Source: Oscillospiraceae bacterium
GTDB lineage: Bacteria > Bacillota > Clostridia > Oscillospirales > Oscillospiraceae
Assembly (NCBI GenBank): GCA_021770845.1
Contig: JAETQF010000020.1
Span: 1 to 44,843, forward strand
Reading direction: 5' to 3'
Length of the DNA: 44,843 bases
Part shown: piece after piece, positions 32,043-41,028 of the stretch
Layout of the letters: each line of letters opens with the position of its first letter
Position numbering within the stretch: the first letter of the stretch is position 1
Position numbers and translations under genes: made by a program
Notes under the pieces: model-generated
Databases searched by the model: none
What the model was told of the DNA's origin: nothing
Seen by the model: only the letters and a program-made list of their open reading frames with translations

Positions 32043-33965
32043 TCACATGGTCATGCCACCCCAGACCTGCTCCTCGTGGTCGTCCGGCTTGTGGCCCATG
32101 GCGATCTTCTTTTCCTGGATCCTGCGCCGCAGCTTGCGGTCAGTGTGCTGGCCATGGGTTCCGTCTATAACGTGGGCGTTGTCCTGGAAGATACGCCCTA
32201 TCGAATGGAGCAGACTGTTGACTGCCAGGATGGCGGAGGGCAGGGAAGGGCCGTTCTGACGCTCTAACAGGAGCTGGGCGTAAGGATGCCCCTGCTCCGC
32301 TGCCTGGGTCAGCCAGTGGACGGCCTGTCCCATGTCCTGGGGGATATCTTCGCCTTCCCAATACAATTTGCCCAGCAAATATTTGGCGTAGGGGTTGTCC
32401 GCTTCCGCAGACATTGTGAGCCAAGGCAGGGTTTCCGCAGTGTTTCCGTCCTTCAAAAATTCTTTAGCCAGACGGTAGGCGGCGTACTCGTTCCCGCTCT
32501 CGGCGGCCCGCGTCAGCCAGCGGATGCCCTGCTCCCGGTCATGAACCTCAACGTCATCGGCCAGCAGCAGTTTGCCCAGTGCGTACTGTGCGTCCGGCAG
32601 CTCCTGTGCAGCCTGCTCAAACCAATACCGCGCTTCCACCCAGTCCGGCGTGACCAGCGGGCCATCCCGGTACAGCCTGCCCAGCAGAAGCTGGGCGTAG
32701 GGATCGTTCCTCTCCGCCTGTGCGCGAAGCCGCTCCACCCCCTCATCACGCAGGCCGAGTGGGAGACTGTCGTCACAAACTACTGACCAAATTCGTCCAC
32801 AGGTTTCACTGCCTTGGAGAATATCGTCCGGCTCATCGTAACGCGCCATGCCCTTGTCCTCAAAAGTGAGATGCTCCAATCGGAGCGCCGCATGGATGAC
32901 GGCATTGTGGATGGCGCGGAACTCTTTCTGCTGAGACAGCGGGATACTCTCCATGGGTTTGTCCGAGTAGAACTCGTTCACCTCTTGCTGGAGTTCCAGC
33001 CATTTTTCGTAGCACGACTTTACCGAGGGCAGCCGCGCCATCTGATCTACGATTTCATCCACCTGTTTCTTCACAGATTTGGAGAGATACCCGTACTGCT
33101 TTTTCCCTTTCGCATTTTTCAACTCGCGGGACAGCGATAATAGCATCTGTTCCGCCTCCGGGTGTTCGCAGACGCCCTGCTTCATCTCGTCGGCCAGCTC
33201 CAGCATGGCGCGGCGGGCCTCCGTCACCAGCTCATCCCGAGACTGGCTTTTCTGCTCGTAGACATGGAGCATCTCCTGGTGGAAGATATCGTTGGTAAGC
33301 ATGGACTTGATTTTTTCAATGCCCACCGGGCTGAGATAACCCGGAGCATCCCCGGCAGACCATGCCATCATGTGGACGTGAGGGTGGTCGCCCTCGTCGT
33401 GGAAGGCGGCGCACCAGCGGAACTCATTGGGCGGGATGTTCATAGCGACGGCGATATCGTTGCGGTGTGTGAGGAGCAGGTTGCGCCACGTCCTGGCGTT
33501 GTCGTAACCCAGGCGGGCGGCGTCCTCCCGCTTCAGCGAGATGATGTGCGTCCATACATTTTTCTCGCAGGCTTGCAGCTCCGCTGTCACCTTTTTCAGA
33601 TCCACATAGTTCTCGTCGCCGAACAGGCCATGACTGCCGACGCGCTCAACTCGGGGACGGGTGGCGATATACTCCGCGTAGATATCGCTCTGCTGAACAT
33701 CCGTCCAGTTATCCTCCAGCGCCCGCGTAATGAACACCGAGGCGTTGACTTTTGTGGGACTGTCTCGGTAGCTGCCGTATTCCGGCAGCTTTTTCGCATC
33801 GGGAAAATCTTTCGTCAGGCTGGCGATGAGCTGCACCTGCTTTTGTGTGGCGGAGCGTCCGTCAGGAACCAACTCCACTCGTTCCCGCGTAGCGATGTAC
33901 CTTGCGTGGCCGCCGGCGTTTTTGCCGCCTTTGATGTACGGGCTTTTCAAAATCAATCGGGCCAT
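32043..33965 (-). CDS. MobP-type relaxase with C-terminal Sel1 repeats
   Basis: A 640-residue relaxase that would nick oriT and lead the DNA strand during conjugative mobilization. The N-terminus (RLILKSPYIKGG...ARYIATRERVELV) resembles MobP3/MobL proteins. The metal-binding motif is HDEGDHPHVHMMAW (about residue 190). From about residue 425 to 600 are roughly four or five Sel1/TPR-like repeats (YAQLLLGRLYRDG, AQYALGKLLLAD, YAAYRLAKEFLKDG, YAKYLLGKLYWEGEDIP). Its start overlaps the preceding gene by 13 bases. Confidence 0.88.
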   Translation of the reverse strand: MARLILKSPYIKGGKNAGGHARYIATRERVELVPDGRSATQKQVQLIASLTKDFPDAKKLPEYGSYRDSPTKVNASVFITRALEDNWTDVQQSDIYAEYIATRPRVERVGSHGLFGDENYVDLKKVTAELQACEKNVWTHIISLKREDAARLGYDNARTWRNLLLTHRNDIAVAMNIPPNEFRWCAAFHDEGDHPHVHMMAWSAGDAPGYLSPVGIEKIKSMLTNDIFHQEMLHVYEQKSQSRDELVTEARRAMLELADEMKQGVCEHPEAEQMLLSLSRELKNAKGKKQYGYLSKSVKKQVDEIVDQMARLPSVKSCYEKWLELQQEVNEFYSDKPMESIPLSQQKEFRAIHNAVIHAALRLEHLTFEDKGMARYDEPDDILQGSETCGRIWSVVCDDSLPLGLRDEGVERLRAQAERNDPYAQLLLGRLYRDGPLVTPDWVEARYWFEQAAQELPDAQYALGKLLLADDVEVHDREQGIRWLTRAAESGNEYAAYRLAKEFLKDGNTAETLPWLTMSAEADNPYAKYLLGKLYWEGEDIPQDMGQAVHWLTQAAEQGHPYAQLLLERQNGPSLPSAILAVNSLLHSIGRIFQDNAHVIDGTHGQHTDRKLRRRIQEKKIAMGHKPDDHEEQVWGGMTM

Positions 33966-34381
33966 TCGTCCTCCACGCCGTTATCCAATCTGCGGATCTT
34001 TTCCTCGAAGGGTATCCGCCCATTTGTGTTCTTAACGTTGCGCACGCTCTCCGCCCTTCGGCGGCGCATATCCTCCTCGGTGAGTTCGTAGCTGTCCGCC
34101 AGGATGCCCATCATCATATCCAGCTCCACTGTGTGCTTGTAGATCAGGGAAGCCATCCGATCCTCGAACATTCCCAGCCGCCCATTCAGGGACGAGAGTA
34201 CCGCCCTGGGCAGCGTGCCGCTGTCATCCTGGACAGCCAGGTGATCCACGTAGAAATTCACCGCCCGCTCCACGAACTGGTTCATGCTGCGGCAGCCCAC
34301 TGCCTTGTACCACTGCTCGATTTTTCGCTTGGTGTCCGGCTTCATGCGCAGGGCCAGACGGTCTTTGCTTTCTTTACTCAT
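33953..34381 (-). CDS. Ribbon-helix-helix relaxosome accessory protein
   Basis: A 142-residue protein. Residues 1-45 (DRLALRMKPDTKRKIEQWYKAVGCRSMNQFVERAVNFYV) form a ribbon-helix-helix DNA-binding domain. The remainder is helical and basic. Placed directly before the relaxase with a 13-base overlap, it probably binds oriT. The ATG at 34381 follows GGAGG by five bases; an earlier ATG overlaps that ribosome site. Confidence 0.82.
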   Translation of the reverse strand: MSKESKDRLALRMKPDTKRKIEQWYKAVGCRSMNQFVERAVNFYVDHLAVQDDSGTLPRAVLSSLNGRLGMFEDRMASLIYKHTVELDMMMGILADSYELTEEDMRRRRAESVRNVKNTNGRIPFEEKIRRLDNGVEDEWPD

Positions 34382-34971
34382 AAATTCCTCCATGTTTTGA
34401 TTATTGGATGATCTGCCATGCTCTGCCAGTAACGCCCTGAAAACGTCTGTGATAGCAGAACAGACGCCGCGTCAATCCCTTGAAGCGGCTGGCTTTCGGG
34501 CAAAGCAGACACCAAAAGTGGTTTTTCGGCTTGAAAGTGACGCCAAAAGCAGACACCTGCCAAACGCTCCAAACAGTTCCCGGAATTCCTTCCCTGGCCC
34601 GTAAAAGCCCTGAAAGCGGCCCGCACTGCGGGCCCGCTGTGACCGCCTGGAGCCGTAAGCGGCGCCGGGCTTTATCCTGCTTGCCCTAAATCGGCCCTCT
34701 GCGCTACCCTTCGGCCCGCCGCAAGCGGTGGGGCTGGTTGCGCCCTCTCCACTGCCACCGCTTCGCTGGGTTGCGGCAGGGGGCCCGTCTGCGCCGCCCT
34801 TGATCCGGTGCCGGGGTGCCCCTTTACTGATTACAACGTGGTACATTTTTCCGTTGCCAAGCCCCTGTGTGACTCGTTTTCCACAACGGGCCACACAGGG
34901 GCCAACGCCGCGTTTCAGGGGCTGGACGGGGTGCGGGTGTCACCCGGCCCGCGGAACGTCAATAAGGGGCC
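34382..34971. other. Gene-free region, candidate oriT
   Basis: About 590 bases with no convincing gene, upstream of the relaxosome operon where oriT usually lies. It holds a GCAGACACC direct repeat (about 34505 and 34550), the inverted pair AAGCGGTGG/CCACCGCTT (about 34725-34770), the second copy of the 28-base direct repeat, and the pair GCCCCTGTGTG (34861-34871) / CACACAGGGGC (34892-34902). The nick site cannot be assigned by eye. Confidence 0.5.
34825..34852. repeat. 28-base imperfect direct repeat, copy 2
   Basis: Matches 27511-27538 at 25 of 28 positions, same orientation, 7.3 kb apart. Confidence 0.5.
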
Positions 34972-35733
34972 TCACAACGCGGAACGGGGGCGGTCACGCT
35001 GTTGGCAGCGCCGCTCCCACTTGCGCTGGGCTTCCACCAGCTTCAACTCCGCGAGAAGTTCTTTCTCGCGCTCTTTCAAAATTCGTTCGACTGGCCTGAC
35101 CGTATAGAGCAGGCTGCCGTTGTAGCGACGTCCATCTCTTCGGCGGATCGTGGTGTCTTCCGCTTGGATCAGGCCCTTGGATATCAACGAATGCACGTGC
35201 CTCTGGACAGTTTTCCGGCCCATCCCGACTGCCGCGCCGATGGTAGCGTAGCTGGGCCAGCACTGTCCGCTCCGCACACCCTTTTGGTAGTGGAGGTAGA
35301 TATACACCAGCAACTCACCACCCTTGAGATCGAGATGGAACACCTCAACGGGAACAGGGAACGCCGCATCGAACACCTCGTCAGTGATCCAGGCTTGCTT
35401 CCTGGATATCCAGTGAGTCGTGCTGCGATGCTCCTGCACTTTGGATTGGATGGGACACAGCGAGTAGGAGAACGTTTGCCCGTGTTTCTTCACCTTGATG
35501 AACCCAGCGTCAGCCAGTGTGCGCAGATGTGTTCGCACGGTTTTCTCACACAATCCCACCGCGTTCCTGATGATGGCGCAGCTCATTTTGTCTACGCCGC
35601 GCTTCAGGCTCTTACGGCAGATCAGATAGAGATACACCAGCAGCGGGCCGTGCGTCAGACCGAGTTCAAACACCTCGTGCGGCAAGCAGAATTCATCAGA
35701 GGACGGTGCGGGTAATGACTGCCCACTTCTCAT
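34972..35733 (-). CDS. Double winged-helix protein, initiator-like
   Basis: A 253-residue protein with two similar winged-helix units. The first (about residues 15-85) is PHEVFELGLTHGPLLVYLYL...KTVRTHLRTLADAGFIKV. The second (about 115-200) is TDEVFDAAF...GGELLVYIYLHYQ...KTVQRHVHSLISKGLIQA. The C-terminus is a charged helix. It resembles RepA-N or helix-turn-helix replication proteins of mobile elements, but a regulator is equally possible. The ATG at 35733 overlaps the excisionase stop in ATGA; an upstream extension is unlikely. Confidence 0.75.
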   Translation of the reverse strand: MRSGQSLPAPSSDEFCLPHEVFELGLTHGPLLVYLYLICRKSLKRGVDKMSCAIIRNAVGLCEKTVRTHLRTLADAGFIKVKKHGQTFSYSLCPIQSKVQEHRSTTHWISRKQAWITDEVFDAAFPVPVEVFHLDLKGGELLVYIYLHYQKGVRSGQCWPSYATIGAAVGMGRKTVQRHVHSLISKGLIQAEDTTIRRRDGRRYNGSLLYTVRPVERILKEREKELLAELKLVEAQRKWERRCQQRDRPRSAL

Positions 35734-35939
35734 CGCTGCCCTCCCGTGTGCTGTTCCACCCATTCCACGAACTTCCCTTTCGGCACCACCATCCGGCTGC
35801 CGATTTTCAACACAGGGAAGTCCGGATCGTGCACCAGTTCATAGCCGCTGGACGGCGACACGCCCAGCACCTTCGCCACCGTTGCCGCATTGAGGAACAG
35901 CGGCAGCTCGTCATAACTTTTATACTCAGATAATTTCAT
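35730..35939 (-). CDS. Excisionase / AlpA-like DNA-binding protein
   Basis: A 69-residue MerR-like helix-turn-helix protein: LFLNAATVAKVLGVSPSSGYELVHDPDFPVLKIGSRMVVPKGKFVEWVEQH matches the excisionase family (HTH_17). It probably directs integrase towards excision or regulates the element. GAAAGGA precedes the ATG, and its stop overlaps the start of the winged-helix gene. Confidence 0.85.
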   Translation of the reverse strand: MKLSEYKSYDELPLFLNAATVAKVLGVSPSSGYELVHDPDFPVLKIGSRMVVPKGKFVEWVEQHTGGQR

Positions 35940-36252
35940 TTAGAATCCTTTCGTTAATTTTGATTGGCCACGCACCGTACCTGTTCCAGCCTCAGAATCT
36001 CACTGCGGCGTTTTCGCCCTGTTGGCACGCTCGTCCTGTATCAGGAGTCTTGGCGCTGCTTCACCCAAGGAGTATGTTCTCTGATGGTGGGTTTTCAGTT
36101 GTCGAGGTACAAATCGTGTTGTTTGAAATATCAGATTGAATGCCGGCTTCAAATCTGCTATGATTGTAGCAGGGAAAATTCCCCAGTTCAATAGCCCCAG
36201 CTCATGTCGGGCATGGAACTTGATTTCAATCGGATACGGGAAGGATGCCCCG
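35940..36252. other. Intergenic region between divergent genes
   Basis: About 310 bases without a convincing gene, holding the start region of the excisionase gene on the minus strand and the promoter of the DUF6076-like gene on the plus strand. No clear repeat was seen. Confidence 0.4.
36136..36164 (+). promoter_or_regulatory. Promoter of the DUF6076-like gene
   Basis: TTGAAT, 17 bases, TATGAT. It lies about 90 bases upstream of the chosen start, which also argues against longer in-frame starts. Confidence 0.6.
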
Positions 36253-37320
36253 ATGTATGCCATTACCAATGACTACTTTGATTCTTTCTCCGCCATCTTT
36301 GGCCCCAGGGAATGCCTGTTGAATGGAAAGCGGTACCCACTGGGACATTTTGCAGTGGAGGTGCTGGAGATGGACAGGCGGCTTTTGCGGGACTTGGAAA
36401 AAGCAGTCGCAGATTTCAAGCCGGAGCTTGAGGTGTTCCTGGCGGCGCGCACCCCATCCAGCGCCGCCGTGGCACAGCAGAAGCTGGATACGGTCTGGGC
36501 GGTGCTGGCCCAGCTTCCCGCATACAAAAATTTTGCTCCGTACTCCCATGGTTCGGAGGGCTTGTTTCACTCCATGCGTGAGCATCCAGATCGCATGGAC
36601 GATTCCGTCACCGAAGGAACAAACTTTCACCGTGCGATGACCTATTGGTTGGATCGACTGGAGCGGCTGCCGGATTCGGTGAGCGACTTCATCCGCAATA
36701 CATTCTTGATGTTGGAGGACTATTTTGAAGATCTTCCTGCCCGCTCCCCGGCGGCCTATGCGGAAGCCTACGAGAGATACAGGCGGATGATGAAAACAGC
36801 GTTTCAATACGCCGAGGAAGAAGATGAGATGGACGAGGATCTGGAATCCATCGAGTTGGATTTCCCGGTGCGGCTCGGTTTCCGGGCGATGGAGGCAAAA
36901 GACGGTGGCGCGGTATTTGGTGAAAAACTCACCTTTGACGAGCTGGCCAGCTTTCTGTACACGGATCTATACAAGGGCATGGCGGCAGGCAACGTGCCGC
37001 GCCGCTGCCATAATTGCCGGCACTTTTTCCTGACGGTGGGCGGCCATGACACAGTGTACTGCAACCGCATTGCTCCAGACGAAACGAAACGCACCTGCCG
37101 TCAGGTAGGTGCGCACCGGAAGGAGAAGCAGAAAAATCAAGCTCCCATCCTTAAGGAATACTCCAGAGCTTATAATCGTTTGAAGGGCAGAAAGAACCGG
37201 GGCAGCATCAGCACGGACAAGTGGAACCGGCAGGTGGCCGTGATTCAGGATTGGTGGGACGCGGCGTTGAAGGGGGAACTCAGCGACGCCGAATTCAAGC
37301 AGAAACTGGACGGGATATGA
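36253..37320 (+). CDS. DUF6076-like protein with C-terminal zinc-finger motif
   Basis: A 355-residue protein beginning MYAITNDYFDSFSAIFG. The middle is helical with an acidic patch (AEEEDEMDEDLESIELD, about residue 190). The C-terminal part has CHNCRHFF, then YCNR and TCRQVGAHRKEK, a four-cysteine zinc-finger-like unit also seen in CGNR-type proteins. I associate the layout with DUF6076 proteins of Clostridia elements; this is recollection. GGAAGG lies eight bases before the ATG. Function unknown. It may be the last gene of the mobile element. Confidence 0.68.
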   Translation: MYAITNDYFDSFSAIFGPRECLLNGKRYPLGHFAVEVLEMDRRLLRDLEKAVADFKPELEVFLAARTPSSAAVAQQKLDTVWAVLAQLPAYKNFAPYSHGSEGLFHSMREHPDRMDDSVTEGTNFHRAMTYWLDRLERLPDSVSDFIRNTFLMLEDYFEDLPARSPAAYAEAYERYRRMMKTAFQYAEEEDEMDEDLESIELDFPVRLGFRAMEAKDGGAVFGEKLTFDELASFLYTDLYKGMAAGNVPRRCHNCRHFFLTVGGHDTVYCNRIAPDETKRTCRQVGAHRKEKQKNQAPILKEYSRAYNRLKGRKNRGSISTDKWNRQVAVIQDWWDAALKGELSDAEFKQKLDGI

Positions 37321-37335
37321 CGGGGAAAATGAAAC

Positions 37336-37368
37336 CTCCGGCAGGGGATTTGATCCTGTCGGAGTTTT
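37336..37368 (+). terminator. Terminator after the DUF6076-like gene
   Basis: CTCCGGCAGG pairs with CCTGTCGGAG (one G-U), followed by TTTTCC. Confidence 0.8.
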
Positions 37369-37518
37369 CCTAACTGCAAACGTATTTGCCTTTGAATTGT
37401 TGATAGCGCCTATGATACGGTTTGAAAACGGGATGTCTCATTGAGTGAAACTGAGCCCTTGAACAAATTTAGGGATTAACTGGAGACGAATATGCCCAAC
37501 CAAAAGGAGCAAACAAAT

Positions 37519-37553
37519 GACCGCCGGCAGTGGAATAGCACTGCCGGCGGTTC
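37519..37553. terminator. Hairpin terminator downstream of the SLH protein gene
   Basis: ACCGCCGGCAGTG and CACTGCCGGCGGT form a 13-base stem around a short loop. The flanking T-tracts are short (TTCCTT on the plus strand). It lies 40 bases after the SLH gene stop on the minus strand. Confidence 0.6.
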
Positions 37554-37593
37554 CTTATATCTGGAGCAGGTTCCTTAATTTGTATGTCGTGAA

Positions 37594-40500
37594 TTACGAG
37601 AGGGAAAAACTGACCCGATTGTCGGATTCGGCAACACGGGAAATAATTGCGGCTGCCTCTGCCCGGGTAATGTAGCTCAGAGGGGAGAACGTGCCTTTGA
37701 CATCACTGCCGGACAAGATGCCCGCCCGATAAAGTTTATACACAAAAGATGCAGATGTGTCCGATACAGGCATATCTGGGATAGCGTTATCCTGTACGGC
37801 ATTCATCGCATAGAAGCCTTCATCCGGCAAACACTTGGCCATAATTTCGGCAAACTGAACTCTTGTTGCGTTTCCTCCCACATTGGCGTTATGATAGGAA
37901 GCCCAGTCAATGATATCTTGTTGATAAGCATAGTCAAGGTATTGCTGATACCATTTCCCGCCATTAGTCTGAGGAATATTTTCGTAACCGTTTATATAAA
38001 TGCTGTGAATACGACAGGCCATTGTAATAGCTTCGGCTAATGTCACATTTCCATAGGGATCGAAAATGCGGTTGGACTTTCCTTTCATTAAGCCTAACTC
38101 ATAGGCTGAGGCAACATTTTTAGTGAACCATTGATTTGGATATACATCTTGGAAATAACCTTGAGCGTATTCATTCTGTTTGGGAAGATGAACCTCATAA
38201 ACCTGTTCGACCGCTTTTGCCTCTGCCTTAAAAGTCAAGTTGCAATCAGGCATGGTAAAGGTGTAGTTCATTTCTGTGCTGCCATTAAATTCCGCTGTGC
38301 TGCTGTTCCATCCCTGCCATTGAAAACCGTCTGAAACTACTGCGCTGATTGTCACCTTGCTGCCGTATGGATAAGTTCCCCCGCCAGAAATATGGGAAAT
38401 CCCCGTTCCAGCGCTGAGCGTTACAGTATATGATTTGACCGTGTATGTATACTCAATTACAGTACTCCCATCTGCTTGGATGATCGCGCTTTTTGTTGCG
38501 GGAGATTCGTAACCGGTATATTTTCTTGGTGCGGGAGAAACCGTCGTTCCGGTAGTCCCAGCCAATTCGTCTATCGCATCTAAATGGATGGTACCGCTGC
38601 TATCTTTCAAATAGTGCTTTACGGTATAGCGGACAGCAGAATCTGGAACCCAAACGGCATACAGCGTAAGGTTTCCCTCTTCGCGATAGATACTTCCAGG
38701 CTGATAATTTGCAGAAGACGAATTGGGGGTAGTCGACCAACCGTTAAATTTATAGCCACTTCGAATCGGCTTCTGTGTACTGAGCATTAACTCCTTGCCA
38801 TAAACTTTTGTTTGCACAGTTGGCGCGCCACTTCCTCCATTCGGATCATAGGAGACTTTGTAAGATGGACTTTGGACCGTTACATCAAAGCTCTTTTGGT
38901 AAAAACTATTTTCATCTTTATCCATCAAGTACACTGTGATGGCTGTTGTACCCGGTTCTTTGCCTGTGGCTGTTACACTTGTAGTCCCGTTTTTCCAGTT
39001 AATGTCTGCCCAACTCAGGTAACATACGGAATTTTTTTCGTTGCTGGGAGTAAAGCCCAAATATTTAATACCCTCCCCTTTAAAGGTTATGTAAACTGTT
39101 TTACTGGTACCAGGGTCTAAAGTAATAGAACTCGTTGAAAAGGTAATGCTTGATTCAACTTTATTACGCTCCCAGACAGCATATAGTGTCAGCCCTTTGT
39201 CATCGGTGTATATACTACCGGGCTGATATTGCGCACTGGATGCCCCAGAGGATGTTGCCCAACCTTTGAAAGTGTAGCCACTGCGGATGGGTTTCTGACC
39301 GCTCAGCGTCAAGTCTTTGCCCTGAGTTTTTGTTTGTAAAGAAGGCGCGCCGCTGCCGCCATTGGCATTATAAGAAACTGTATATGTTGGGTCGATAAAG
39401 GTCGCCGTGAAGCTCTTAGAGCAAATGGTTTTCCCATTTTTATCTATAAGGTTCACCGTGATCGTTGCTTTTCCCGCTTTTTTGCCTGTAACTATTAAGC
39501 TGGTGGTTCCCGCATTCCAGTTGATGGATCCCCAGCTTACATTACATAAGCTCTGACCGTTGATAGAGCCACCTAAACTCTGAACTTCATCCCCCTTAAA
39601 TGTAATAGACACCGTTTTACTGCTGCCAACATTCATAGATAGACTGCTGGGCGAAAAGCTGAGGGTTGGCTCGACCAATACCGATGGAGCCCATACTGCA
39701 TAAAGAGTAAGGTTGTTATTTCCACTGTATGTACCGCTTGGTTGATAACTAACTGAGGACGAATTGGAAGATGTTGCCCAACCTTTGAAGGTATAGCCAC
39801 TACGGGTTGGCTTTTGGTTGCTCAATGTCAAGTTTTTGCCGTGGGTCTTGGTTTGGGAAGAAGGTGCGCCGCTGCCGCCATTGGCGTTATAGGAGACTGT
39901 ATACGTGGGGTCGGTAAAGGTCGCCGTGAAGCTCTTGGAGTAAATGATTTTTCCATTTTTATCTATAAGGTTCACCGCGATCGTTGCTTTTCCCGCTTTT
40001 TTGCCTGTAACTATTAAGCTGGTGGTTCCCGTATTCCAGTTGATGGTTCCCCAACTTACATCGCATAAGCTCTGGCCGTTGATGGTGCCGCCTAAACTCT
40101 GAATTCCATCGCCTGCAAATTTTATGGACACCGTTTTACTGCTGCCAACATTCATAGATAGACTGCTGGGTGAAAAATTGAGACTCGGTTCGACTTTTCT
40201 GTTTACAACATTAACGCCGCTACTTGCGGCGTTAAGCCACAGGGTAACAACCTTCCCGTTATCAATTGCCTGGATTTCGTACCAAGTGGAACCATCGCTG
40301 AGTTTGGCCCCACGGGTGCTATAAGCTGTCTGACCTTGATCAAAATATGTTTTGCGGCTACCATCAGTGGGTTTGCTATACAAATTAACTGTCTTGCCCT
40401 TGGCAGTGTTGATCTGGACATTGCAGGAGAAGTATTCCTTGACAGTGGGAGTGGAGGGGCCTGAGGGGTTGCCCTCATAACGCAATACACGTGCGTACCC

Positions 40501-41001
40501 GCCACCACAGAAGTAGCAAGACCTTGTAGAGTGTACATCGATTTCGTGTCCAGTCTGGTCTCCTGTTCTTCCCCCGCTTACACCACCGTTTTCATTAATA
40601 TGAGCCCCTACACATTGATTGTTGCCAATATATAATTCCACATGCTGCCATACATTGTCATGCCGCAGCAATATGTCGCCCCTCTGTAATGTAACTGAGC
40701 CAGCAGCGTATGCCCTAAATCCAACAGCTGTAAATGCCTGCTCCATGTTTCCAGTCCAGCAACTGCCGCTGACATTAAATCCCCCCTGCCTGAAAGCCGT
40801 GCTTACAAGGGAAGAACAATCGTAATCGGGTCCATTCCGGTGTGTCTGGTCATAACCGTGGGAATCATCATTTGCGATAGAAATGGCCCAAGAGATTGCC
40901 CGTTCAACTCGGCTATCTATCGTTGCTTGTGCAGTGATTGGTAAAGTGCTGAAGCAGATACATAGTGTCAGCAGAAAGCAGATAACCTTTTGCCTTTTCA
41001 T
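37594..41001 (-). CDS. S-layer-anchored cell-wall hydrolase with repeat domains
   Basis: A 1135-residue secreted protein. A signal peptide (about 1-27) precedes an NlpC/P60-like or Amidase_5 hydrolase domain (about 30-185: catalytic Cys in YDCSSLVSTAF, His in WQHVELYIGN). An SH3-like linker (about 190-275) follows, then three tandem units of about 172 residues, each an Ig-like domain (SMNVGSSKTVSI...) plus an InlB-type repeat (YTVSYNANGGSGAP...GYTFKGWAT...LTLYAVW). A MucBP-like segment (YTVKHYLKDSSG...) and another InlB-type repeat come next. Two or three SLH domains (from FQDVYPNQWFTKNVASAYELG) bind the cell wall. GAGGTG precedes the ATG. Confidence 0.88.
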   Translation of the reverse strand: MKRQKVICFLLTLCICFSTLPITAQATIDSRVERAISWAISIANDDSHGYDQTHRNGPDYDCSSLVSTAFRQGGFNVSGSCWTGNMEQAFTAVGFRAYAAGSVTLQRGDILLRHDNVWQHVELYIGNNQCVGAHINENGGVSGGRTGDQTGHEIDVHSTRSCYFCGGGYARVLRYEGNPSGPSTPTVKEYFSCNVQINTAKGKTVNLYSKPTDGSRKTYFDQGQTAYSTRGAKLSDGSTWYEIQAIDNGKVVTLWLNAASSGVNVVNRKVEPSLNFSPSSLSMNVGSSKTVSIKFAGDGIQSLGGTINGQSLCDVSWGTINWNTGTTSLIVTGKKAGKATIAVNLIDKNGKIIYSKSFTATFTDPTYTVSYNANGGSGAPSSQTKTHGKNLTLSNQKPTRSGYTFKGWATSSNSSSVSYQPSGTYSGNNNLTLYAVWAPSVLVEPTLSFSPSSLSMNVGSSKTVSITFKGDEVQSLGGSINGQSLCNVSWGSINWNAGTTSLIVTGKKAGKATITVNLIDKNGKTICSKSFTATFIDPTYTVSYNANGGSGAPSLQTKTQGKDLTLSGQKPIRSGYTFKGWATSSGASSAQYQPGSIYTDDKGLTLYAVWERNKVESSITFSTSSITLDPGTSKTVYITFKGEGIKYLGFTPSNEKNSVCYLSWADINWKNGTTSVTATGKEPGTTAITVYLMDKDENSFYQKSFDVTVQSPSYKVSYDPNGGSGAPTVQTKVYGKELMLSTQKPIRSGYKFNGWSTTPNSSSANYQPGSIYREEGNLTLYAVWVPDSAVRYTVKHYLKDSSGTIHLDAIDELAGTTGTTVSPAPRKYTGYESPATKSAIIQADGSTVIEYTYTVKSYTVTLSAGTGISHISGGGTYPYGSKVTISAVVSDGFQWQGWNSSTAEFNGSTEMNYTFTMPDCNLTFKAEAKAVEQVYEVHLPKQNEYAQGYFQDVYPNQWFTKNVASAYELGLMKGKSNRIFDPYGNVTLAEAITMACRIHSIYINGYENIPQTNGGKWYQQYLDYAYQQDIIDWASYHNANVGGNATRVQFAEIMAKCLPDEGFYAMNAVQDNAIPDMPVSDTSASFVYKLYRAGILSGSDVKGTFSPLSYITRAEAAAIISRVAESDNRVSFSLS
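38640..40195. repeat. Three tandem in-gene repeats of about 517 bases
   Basis: Units begin near 40193, 39674 and 39159 on the minus strand. The first two are nearly identical in DNA over long stretches (for example ACATTCATAGATAGACTGCT in both), while the third has diverged. This points to recent duplication within the SLH protein gene. Confidence 0.8.
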
Positions 41002-41028
41002 GGCTTACACCTCACATTTTTTATGTAT

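Noticed and set aside
34378..34894. Minus-strand open frames of 82 and 140 residues in the oriT candidate region
   Set aside because: Low-complexity Gly/Arg/Ala-rich or domain-free, with no convincing ribosome site, lying over inverted and direct repeats expected of non-coding transfer DNA.
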